From Chloroflexota bacterium (GTDB lineage: Bacteria; Chloroflexota; Dehalococcoidia; Lucifugimonadales; Lucifugimonadaceae), in NCBI GenBank assembly GCA_030831265.1, contig JAURLM010000316.1, positions 1 through 11,577 on the forward strand: a DNA stretch of 11,577 nucleotides, read 5' to 3'. A program made the translations under genes and the position numbers. The notes beneath the pieces were generated by a model. That model saw only the letters and a program-made list of their open reading frames with translations, did not search any database and was not told the DNA's origin. Position 1 is the stretch's first letter, and each line of letters starts with the position of its first letter. Positions 5,727-11,577 of this stretch are shown here, piece after piece.

Positions 5727-6899
5727 ATGAAAGTCACATCTGTCGAAGCCGTTGCAGTCCAAGGCCTTGCCGCCCCATGGATGTTCTGCATCATCCGTAC
5801 CGATGACGGCATAACTGGTTATTCGGAGTTCGGTGAGGGACTCGTAGCCAACGGCATGGCCGGACTTGTAAAAGATCTATCTCGATTCATAGTTGGGCAG
5901 GATCCTCGACAGGTTGAAAAGCTCTACATGGACATGTTCCGTGGCACACAGTCGGTCTACGGCGGGGCAACGTGGCAGGCCATGGCAGGAATTGAGCTAG
6001 CCCTGTGGGATGTGAAAGCAAAAGCACTTGGCGTGCCGGTGTACGAACTTTTCGGCGGGCCAACTCGCACGGAACAGCGCGTCTACTGGTCGCACCTTGC
6101 CACCTATCAGGCTGGTTCAGCCGAAAAGCTCGGTGCAAAACCAATCAAGTCGCTTGATGACGCCTGCAAATTAGTCGAGGAGGCTAAAGCGGCCGGATAC
6201 GACTGCTTCAAGACAAACATCCTGATCCCCGCCGAAAAAGGCCAACCATGGACCGGCATCCGGCAGGGACGCAGCGGGCCGCATGACCAGCCATTAACAC
6301 GTGAGCTGCTCAACACCGCTGTCCGCCAGATAAAGGCATTCCGCGAGACAGCCGGGCCAGAAATGGACATCTGCCTGGATGTGAACGTTAACTTCAAGGC
6401 AGCCGGGCAGATTCGCCTCGGGCAGGCACTTGCAGAACACGATCTCTTCTGGATGGAAATCGACAACTTGGATGCCAAATCTCTCCGCATGGTCAAGGAT
6501 CACGCTGGTGTGCCTATCTGCTCCGGCGAGCAAAAGCTCGGCCCCATCAACTACCTGCCGTACTACGAAGAGCGTGCGATGGATGTCGTGAAGGTGGACG
6601 TGCAGTGGCAGGGATTCACCCCGGCGCGCAATGCGGCGAAGATGGCGGAGGTGTTCGATATGAACATCGCCCCTCACAACTTCAATGGCCATCTTTCTAC
6701 ATTCCAGTCGATGAACCTGTGCGCTTCGATCAACAACGTTCTCATCAGTGAATCCGACCCTGCACAGGTCAAATGGCGTGATGAACTTGTCACGCACGTA
6801 CCGGAGATCAAGAACGGTCGCGTGACGATACCAACTCGCCCAGGATGGGGCACAGACCTTGATGAAAAAGCTCTAAAGAAGTACGCGGTGAAGCTGTAG
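5727..6899 (+). CDS. mandelate racemase/muconate lactonizing-like enzyme (enolase superfamily)
   Basis: 390 residues with the two-domain enolase-superfamily plan: N-terminal capping domain (1-115, including GIELALWDVKAKALGVPVYE and LFGGP) and a TIM barrel. Predicted metal ligands are D218 (CLDVN), E244 (WMEID) and E268 (CSGEQ). H317 (IAPHNFNGH) and D291 (VKVDVQW) form the His-Asp dyad of the mandelate racemase subgroup. K162 (CFKTN) stands at the second-strand base position but without the second Lys of KxK. The enzyme would abstract a proton alpha to a carboxylate, most likely dehydrating or epimerising an acid-sugar-like or hydroxy-acid substrate. LDVNVNF lacks the His found after the first ligand in galactonate/mannonate dehydratases, so the specificity is not one I recognise. 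An ATG at 5727 with GAGGA three bases upstream is preferred over the in-frame GTG at 5670. It lies 94 bp after the exchanger and 44 bp before the M81 gene. Confidence 0.92.
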   Translation: MKVTSVEAVAVQGLAAPWMFCIIRTDDGITGYSEFGEGLVANGMAGLVKDLSRFIVGQDPRQVEKLYMDMFRGTQSVYGGATWQAMAGIELALWDVKAKALGVPVYELFGGPTRTEQRVYWSHLATYQAGSAEKLGAKPIKSLDDACKLVEEAKAAGYDCFKTNILIPAEKGQPWTGIRQGRSGPHDQPLTRELLNTAVRQIKAFRETAGPEMDICLDVNVNFKAAGQIRLGQALAEHDLFWMEIDNLDAKSLRMVKDHAGVPICSGEQKLGPINYLPYYEERAMDVVKVDVQWQGFTPARNAAKMAEVFDMNIAPHNFNGHLSTFQSMNLCASINNVLISESDPAQVKWRDELVTHVPEIKNGRVTIPTRPGWGTDLDEKALKKYAVKL

Positions 6900-6943
6900 C
6901 ACACAAACTTTCATCACCCACAACCAGCTAACAGGAGAAAAAA

Positions 6944-8536
6944 ATGCGGTTCGCAATCCTCGGCATCTCACATGAGACAAACACATTCTCGAAAGTTCCT
7001 GCCGACTATCACCAGTTCGAAATGGCAGACCTTCTTCGAGGTGACGAGATCATCGAGCAGTTCCAGAACTCGCTGTACACGACGGCTGGCTACCTGCAGG
7101 CAGCAAAAGACTTCGGGTTCGAAGCTGTACCGCTGATGTGGGCGCAGACAGGGCCGATTGGCACCATCACCAAAGATGCCTACGACCGTATATCCGGAGA
7201 AATGCTGGGAATGTTGCGCGACCAGGGACCGTGGGACGCTGTTCTCCTGCCCAATCACGGGGCTGCCGTGTCCGAAGAGTACCCGGACATGGACGGAGAG
7301 TTCACGCGAGCTGTTCGAGAAATTGTTGGCCCTGACGTACCCGTTGGCATCACGCTGGACATGCACGCCAACGTATCCAAAGCCGTTGTCGCCAACACAG
7401 ACATCTGCGTTGTCTGGAGAACGAATCCACACCTTGACCCACGACCGCGCGGTTACAAGTGCGCCGAGTTGATTTACAGGACAGTGAAGGGTGAGATCAA
7501 ACCTACCCAGTGGATCGAAATGCCGCCTCTGGTTGTGAACATCGTTCGTCAGTTCACGGGTGAAGAGCCGATGAAGAGCATCGTCGCCGATTCAATCGAG
7601 GCTCTGAAGCGACCCGGAATCCTGGACACGAGCGTCGCCGAAGGCTACCCGTACTCCGATGTAGACGAGATGGGAATGAGCTGGGTTGCAATTACGGACA
7701 ACAACCCTGCGCTGGCAAAAGAGACCGCTATCTGGATGGCAGAGCGAGCATGGAAGCACCGGGAAGCCCTGAACACGCCCGTAGCTTCCATCCGGGAAGC
7801 CCTGGAGAATGCTGTAAAGCGATATCGCGGGCCACGCAGACTCGGTGATTGGAACGAAGTTCCAACCGATGGCACAGCGTTGACCGCCCCATCATCCGAA
7901 GTGACCGCAGATGGCAAAGCACCGAACACCGGCCCAATTATCCTCATGGACGTTGGCGACAACATCGGCGGAGGTTCATCCGCTGACTCCACGTTCATCC
8001 TCGCCGAAGCACAGAAGATGGGCGTGCGGTCGTTGCTGCAATCGCTTTACGACCCCGAATCTGTCAAGGCATGCGTGAAAGCTGGAGTAGGTGCGGAGGT
8101 CACGCTCGACGTCGGAGCCAAGACCGACGATATGCACGGGAAGCCAGTTCGGGTGACCGGCAAAGTACGTTCAATCATCGACGGCGACTGGGAGGACTTT
8201 GGCGCCACCCACGGCGGTTACCGCTTCTACGATGCAGGTACGGCGGTCAGGCTGGACACGACCGACGGTCACACGTTGTTCCTGACCAGCAAACGAGCAG
8301 GTAACACGTCTCGCTATGGCATGTACGCTGCGGGAATCATCCCGGAGCACTTCCAGATCGTGGTAGCGAAGGGTGTCGTCTCGCCTCGACCTGCTTACCA
8401 GCCAATCGCGGGTGAAGTCGTGCTGGTCAACACTCCGGGGGTCACGACCGCGGACCTGTCCTACTTCACGTTCCACCGCCGACGCAAGCCGCTCTACCCG
8501 TTCGAGCCAGACGTAACTTACAAACCGGGCATATAG
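6944..8536 (+). CDS. M81 family metallopeptidase (MlrC-like)
   Basis: 530 residues, near the upper end for this family, with both typical domains. The N-terminal DUF1485-type domain has GISHETNTF (7-15), LLPNHGAAVSEEYPDMDGE (101-119), GITLDMHANV (135-144) and WRTNPHLDPRPRG (158-170). The C-terminal MlrC domain has GPIILMDVGDNIGGGSSADS beginning near 328. His and acidic residues in HET, NHG, DMH and PHLD are the likely zinc ligands. MlrC of microcystin degraders cleaves linearised microcystin and its tetrapeptide, but most M81 proteins are uncharacterised, so activity on small peptides or other amides is the safe reading. No signal peptide is seen, so it acts in the cytosol. AGGAGA five bases before the ATG is a good ribosome site. 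It is the last gene before a strong terminator and probably belongs to the amidase-enolase transcript. Confidence 0.93.
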   Translation: MRFAILGISHETNTFSKVPADYHQFEMADLLRGDEIIEQFQNSLYTTAGYLQAAKDFGFEAVPLMWAQTGPIGTITKDAYDRISGEMLGMLRDQGPWDAVLLPNHGAAVSEEYPDMDGEFTRAVREIVGPDVPVGITLDMHANVSKAVVANTDICVVWRTNPHLDPRPRGYKCAELIYRTVKGEIKPTQWIEMPPLVVNIVRQFTGEEPMKSIVADSIEALKRPGILDTSVAEGYPYSDVDEMGMSWVAITDNNPALAKETAIWMAERAWKHREALNTPVASIREALENAVKRYRGPRRLGDWNEVPTDGTALTAPSSEVTADGKAPNTGPIILMDVGDNIGGGSSADSTFILAEAQKMGVRSLLQSLYDPESVKACVKAGVGAEVTLDVGAKTDDMHGKPVRVTGKVRSIIDGDWEDFGATHGGYRFYDAGTAVRLDTTDGHTLFLTSKRAGNTSRYGMYAAGIIPEHFQIVVAKGVVSPRPAYQPIAGEVVLVNTPGVTTADLSYFTFHRRRKPLYPFEPDVTYKPGI

Positions 8537-8555
8537 TCACACCTGACTTACGCGT

Positions 8556-8595
8556 GATAGCCGGTGGAGGGAGGTTCTCCACCGGCTATCTTTTT
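8556..8595 (+). terminator. Strong intrinsic terminator after the M81 gene
   Basis: A perfect 14-bp stem (GATAGCCGGTGGAG at 8556-8569 with CTCCACCGGCTATC at 8577-8590) encloses a 7-base loop and is followed directly by TTTTT (8591-8595), 20 bp past the M81 stop. It terminates plus-strand transcription. On the minus strand no T-run follows the stem, so it should not serve the convergent gene ending at 8643. A small hairpin, GAGTCT-CTAC-AGACTC at 8616-8631, lies between them but also lacks a T-run. Confidence 0.93.
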
Positions 8596-8642
8596 AAGGT
8601 TGGTTACCTTGTAATGAGTCTCTACAGACTCGGCCAACTGGA

Positions 8643-9362
8643 CTAAACCGGGTCACCTACTGCCACGGATGTGGTGGTGTTCGTGCCAGTACCGGTATCG
8701 CCAGGACTTGCTGGCGGTGCGTACGGACGAATGTGGAATCGGCCCTCAAACATCCTGCCACCAGGGCCTTCGCCGAACATGCGCCCATTGAAGCCTCTAC
8801 GGTCAGACCTGCCGTGGTCTTCATCTTCCTGCTCATCATGTCCGTGTCGCTCGCCATGCTGCGTGCCAAGTTTTGACAGGGCGTCAACAGGTGCCGATGC
8901 AAACCAGTCTTTGACCACCTGGCCATCGTCCTCAGTGATCACCCCGGCTTCGACCAGTTGATCAATCTTTGCGGACACTCGCTCCGGTGCTTTCGCTGCA
9001 CCAAACAACATGCCCATGTCAGCGCGCTTTCCAAATCCTCGGAGCCCCTCCATGACTTCAGGTTTGGCGTCCAGCCATGCAATGATGGCGTCAGCCTCAT
9101 CCTGTGTGATCTTCCCGTCCTCAACCGCCTGTGTGAGTCGGTCGGCGATCGCTTCGTCACGGTGCTCTTCGCGAGCCTGCTGGAATGCGGATTGGAGGTC
9201 TTCCGGTGCGATCCCGAGAATCTCAGCTACCCGGTCCTTGATACCACCGGATTGCGTAGTTGATTGACCGCTGCTATCAGCGAATGTTGCGCCTGTCAGC
9301 GCTACAAGACCGGCGGTGCCAATCGCTGCGCCCATCAGAATTTTCTTGTTCATCTTCATCAT
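8643..9362 (-). CDS. exported helical-repeat protein, DUF2680-like
   Basis: 239 residues with a classic Sec signal: KMNKK, a hydrophobic core (ILMGAAIGTAGLVALTG) and an ATFA-DS cleavage site after about residue 28. The mature part starts with a Ser/Thr/Gln/Gly-rich linker, then DRVAEILGIAPEDLQSAFQQ, a helix typical of DUF2680-type Gram-positive and Chloroflexota exported proteins. Two repeats follow: VEDGKITQDEADAIIAWLDA (80-99) and VEAGVITEDDGQVVKDWFAS (137-156), each a helix-turn-helix hairpin of the form VE-G-IT-D...W. Residues 169-184 are rich in His, Asp and Glu and could bind metal. The tail is Gly/Arg/Phe-rich, then Pro/Thr-rich, as in a wall- or surface-exposed spacer. Function unknown. 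GAGG five bases upstream of the first ATG supports 9362, though the second or third Met is possible. It is convergent with the M81 gene. Confidence 0.82.
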   Translation of the reverse strand: MMKMNKKILMGAAIGTAGLVALTGATFADSSGQSTTQSGGIKDRVAEILGIAPEDLQSAFQQAREEHRDEAIADRLTQAVEDGKITQDEADAIIAWLDAKPEVMEGLRGFGKRADMGMLFGAAKAPERVSAKIDQLVEAGVITEDDGQVVKDWFASAPVDALSKLGTQHGERHGHDEQEDEDHGRSDRRGFNGRMFGEGPGGRMFEGRFHIRPYAPPASPGDTGTGTNTTTSVAVGDPV

Positions 9363-9653
9363 TTCAGCCTCGTTTGCTGCTCGGGTCTGTGCCCCGTGAT
9401 TTCATCCTGCGGCTCGTGCCGTCGTGCAATCGAAGCTATCGGCCAAATCTTCAGGTCATGTCCACGAATATTGAAGTTATTGTCGGGAGTCTTACTACGC
9501 CGTTACCGAACAGCGCGACAAACTCCGGCAGCGGTAACTTGCCGTAATACACAGGCTCATGTGATGGTTTTTGAGACGCGTGCCGACACCCCGTTCCTCA
9601 ATGAAAGTGAACGTGGCCGTAATCACGGAAAGGTGGCAATCACCGGGACAGAA
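9363..9653. other. Intergenic region with weak inverted repeats, no gene
   Basis: About 290 bp between two minus-strand genes. It must hold the promoter of the exported protein, but I see no convincing -35/-10 pair. GTTACCG (9502-9508) and CGGTAAC (9532-9538) form a 7-bp inverted repeat with a long loop and no T-run. Just past the stop of the second enolase-family gene, the minus strand reads GGTGATTGCCACC then TTT, a very short hairpin that could be a poor terminator. No open frame here has family-like sequence. Confidence 0.4.
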
Positions 9654-10859
9654 CTAGCGGATCCACTTGCCTGTGGCGTCTTCGTCAGCATCACCAATGT
9701 TCAGATACTCACGCGTGTCCGGATCGACAAGGTATTTCTGCACCGTATCCATGTTCAATTCAAAGCCCAGGCCCAGTCGGTCACTCGGGTATATAGAGCC
9801 ATCTCGGACATCGAACATCGGGTTGATAACCTTCTCAAACGTGTCGAACCACGTGTGCACGCATTCCTGCCGATACAGGTTCGGTGTGGTCATGCAGACC
9901 TGGAAGCCGGCAGCAATGGACACAGGACCAAGTGCATCGTGAGGGGAGATACGTATGAACTGCGGCTCTGCCTGCGCTGCGATGCGGCGCAATTCACTGA
10001 TACCGCCACACCAGGCCACGTCCGGCATGATGTAATCGACAAGCCGGTTGTTGATGATCTCCGTGTAATCCCATCGGGTGAAATGGCGTTCACCAATGCA
10101 CAGTGGGACTCGCACGTTCTCTCGAACCTGTCGCAGCGCGTTGTGGTTCTCGACGTGAATCGGCTCTTCAAGCCAGATCAGGTTGATGTGCTCAAGTGCG
10201 CGTGCCGCCTCTATCGCCGAAGCCACGTCGAACCGAGCATGTGCATCCACCATCAACTCATAGTCCGGCCCAACCGCCGCTCGAATAGCATCCATCCACT
10301 CAACAGACTGCCGAATAGCCTTTGGAGTTAGCCTTTCCACTTCGGCCGGACCGGAGAAACCTGCGTCCGGGCCAGTCTGTGCCGGGAACGGGTCTGTCTT
10401 GATGGCGGAGTACCCGGCCTTCTTCGTAGCGATGGCAGCCTTTGCCGCGTCTTCCGGCCCGCCAGCGTTAGAGTTCCAGTCCTGCACATGCGTGTAGAGC
10501 GGCACTCGCTCACGGACCGGTCCACCCAGTAACTGGTATATCGGTGCTCCCAGCGCCTTGCCTTTGATGTCCCACAGGGCAATATCGATGGCGCTTATCA
10601 GGTGCGAAACGAAGCCCCGGCCGTTCAGATCGTCATACTTGTGGAAAATCGTCTGCCAGATGTTCTCAATGTTCCTGGCGTCCTGCCCCACGATCTCCCG
10701 CTTCACCCACTCAAGTCCGCGGACGAGAATTCCGGTCGAGGCGTAGTCAGAACATTCACCGACTCCGCTGATGCCTTCATCAGTCTCGACCACAACAAAA
10801 ATCCAGGGCAGACCGGCTATCGGCATCGAAACGTAAGGCTTTACATCTGTAATTTTCAT
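9654..10859 (-). CDS. enolase-superfamily dehydratase-like enzyme (galactonate dehydratase-type D-x-H motif)
   Basis: 401 residues with the N-terminal capping domain (1-115, including DIALWDIKGKALGAPIYQLL and GGP) and a TIM barrel. Predicted metal ligands are D205 (MVDAHARF), E231 (WLEEP) and E257 (CIGERH). H207, two residues after the first ligand, resembles the catalytic His of D-galactonate-type acid-sugar dehydratases. H307 (ISPHDALGP) with D280 (MPDVAWCGG) form the second catalytic dyad. K154 (IKTDPF) sits on the second barrel strand. The likely reaction is dehydration of a sugar acid or related hydroxy acid in the cytosol; the exact substrate is unknown. GGAAG eight bases upstream supports ATG 10859. 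It lies 54 bp downstream of the OtsB-domain gene on the same strand, so the two may be co-transcribed. It is only distantly similar to the other enolase-family protein in this window, whose LDVN lacks the His. Confidence 0.92.
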   Translation of the reverse strand: MKITDVKPYVSMPIAGLPWIFVVVETDEGISGVGECSDYASTGILVRGLEWVKREIVGQDARNIENIWQTIFHKYDDLNGRGFVSHLISAIDIALWDIKGKALGAPIYQLLGGPVRERVPLYTHVQDWNSNAGGPEDAAKAAIATKKAGYSAIKTDPFPAQTGPDAGFSGPAEVERLTPKAIRQSVEWMDAIRAAVGPDYELMVDAHARFDVASAIEAARALEHINLIWLEEPIHVENHNALRQVRENVRVPLCIGERHFTRWDYTEIINNRLVDYIMPDVAWCGGISELRRIAAQAEPQFIRISPHDALGPVSIAAGFQVCMTTPNLYRQECVHTWFDTFEKVINPMFDVRDGSIYPSDRLGLGFELNMDTVQKYLVDPDTREYLNIGDADEDATGKWIR

Positions 10860-10913
10860 CGGAGCAGCTTCCCGGTGGCTAATCGTTAATCCAGCACGCC
10901 GTTACGATACGCC

Positions 10914-11577
10914 TTACCTGCCGCGCTTGCGTGCCGATACCAGGGCAGTAAGAAGCCGACGGATAGAACCGGGAGAACCGACCGCTGCACGCGCACCACT
11001 CTGTCCGGCTCCGACCTTCACTGAGTAAGCATCAAGTGGAAGACGAGCAAAAATATCCTCGTCAGTACGGTCATCTCCGGTCGCGAGCACGAAATCAAAC
11101 GGGCCGCGCTGCTCTACGACGTATTCGTACGCTCGACCTTTATCCACACCCTGCTGGCGAATCTCAATGACACGCGCACCGCTCAAAATCTCGACAGGGG
11201 AGGCTGACAGCATGTCCTCAAGCACAGAAAGCAGTTCCAGAGCCTGCCATTCGCCAAGTGAATCATCGGCCTCTCGGTAGTGCCATACCAGTGATGCCGA
11301 TTTCTCCTCTATACGTGCACCGGGTGTTCGGGAGGAATACTCTTCCAGCACCGGACGCACCATTTCTTTCCACCGCAGATCAGGTGGTGGCCCCATGCGC
11401 TGCCATTCGCTTTCACCAGCCTCACGAATCCAGGAGCCGTGCTCCGCTATCAGCGATACAGGCACACCAGCGAACCAGTCTCCCAGCGTGTCTCGATCGC
11501 GACCTGAGTTGATATAGGCGCAAACACCGCCCAATTTGCCAAGATCCGTGAGAACGGAAAGGATTTCCGGTGTGGGC
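10914..11577 (-). CDS. otsB: trehalose-6-phosphate phosphatase domain (OtsB type), 5' end beyond the window
   Basis: About 220 residues are visible and the frame stays open to the window edge, so the start is missing. The sequence reads PTPEILSVLTDLGKLGGV, then INSGRDRDTLGDWF (HAD motif II), SLIAEHGSWIRE, a cap domain with EEKSASLVWHYREAD, the block GARVIEIRQQGVDKG with the motif III Lys, and GDDRTDEDIF (HAD motif IV, Mg-binding acids). These match OtsB in order and spacing. The nucleophile motif (DYDGT-like) should lie just upstream of the edge. It removes phosphate from trehalose 6-phosphate to give trehalose, an osmolyte and stress protectant. It could be a stand-alone OtsB or the C-terminal half of an OtsA-OtsB fusion; the window cannot tell. 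A TTG near 11534 that could be taken as a start falls inside the conserved domain, so it is not the real start. Confidence 0.9.
   Translation of the reverse strand, partial: PTPEILSVLTDLGKLGGVCAYINSGRDRDTLGDWFAGVPVSLIAEHGSWIREAGESEWQRMGPPPDLRWKEMVRPVLEEYSSRTPGARIEEKSASLVWHYREADDSLGEWQALELLSVLEDMLSASPVEILSGARVIEIRQQGVDKGRAYEYVVEQRGPFDFVLATGDDRTDEDIFARLPLDAYSVKVGAGQSGARAAVGSPGSIRRLLTALVSARKRGR

Noticed and set aside
8616..8631. Hairpin GAGTCT-CTAC-AGACTC as terminator of the exported-protein gene
   Set aside because: The stem is only 6 bp and no T-run follows on the minus strand.
9502..9538. GTTACCG/CGGTAAC inverted repeat as terminator or operator
   Set aside because: Seven-base arms with a 23-base gap are expected by chance, and there is no T-run.
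9264..10331. Long plus-strand open frame of 355 codons
   Set aside because: It lies mostly antisense to the clear enolase-superfamily gene, has no recognisable motif, is Arg/Cys/His-rich like other shadow frames in GC-rich DNA, and has no SD-led start.

Overview
The window looks like moderately GC-rich bacterial chromosomal DNA (I estimate high 50s percent by eye). Genes are densely packed and mostly SD-led. Gene content is heavy in catabolic enzymes: an amidase, two enolase-superfamily enzymes, an M81 (MlrC-like) metallopeptidase and a short-chain dehydrogenase. A secreted helical-repeat protein resembles DUF2680-type proteins. This mix reminds me of Chloroflexota (SAR202/Dehalococcoidia-like marine or sponge-associated lineages), but that is inference from gene repertoire only; no marker gene is present.

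Layout. At the left edge (1-238, minus) is the decayed C-terminal half of an IS1595-family transposase. Next come an AT-rich inverted repeat and a two-gene minus-strand unit, a SAM methyltransferase followed by an SDR oxidoreductase, joined by a TGATG stop/start overlap. A 209-bp divergent intergenic region (1902-2110) holds a long dyad, a candidate extended -10 promoter, a direct repeat pair and a small palindrome.

To the right a plus-strand cluster runs from 2111 to a strong intrinsic terminator at 8556-8595. Its members are a small GatC/AtzG-like protein, an amidase-signature hydrolase, a GNAT acetyltransferase, a CaCA-type cation exchanger, an enolase-superfamily enzyme and an M81 metallopeptidase. 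The first four genes are chained by three 4-nt start/stop overlaps (GTGA, ATGA, ATGA). The last two follow after gaps of 94 and 44 bp with their own SD sites. The arrangement suggests one transcript for breakdown of an amide- or peptide-containing, possibly hydroxy-acid-bearing compound, with the exchanger perhaps serving ion homeostasis. The substrate cannot be read from sequence.

The right part is on the minus strand. Reading leftwards from the edge it carries the OtsB-type trehalose-6-phosphate phosphatase domain (5' end outside the window), a second enolase-superfamily enzyme with a D-x-H metal/acid motif, and an exported protein with two helical-hairpin repeats and a His/acid-rich tail. 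No RNA genes, CRISPR arrays or replication origins were seen. The strongest candidate for something undescribed is the overlapping amidase-small subunit/amidase/GNAT/exchanger block with its downstream enolase and M81 genes.
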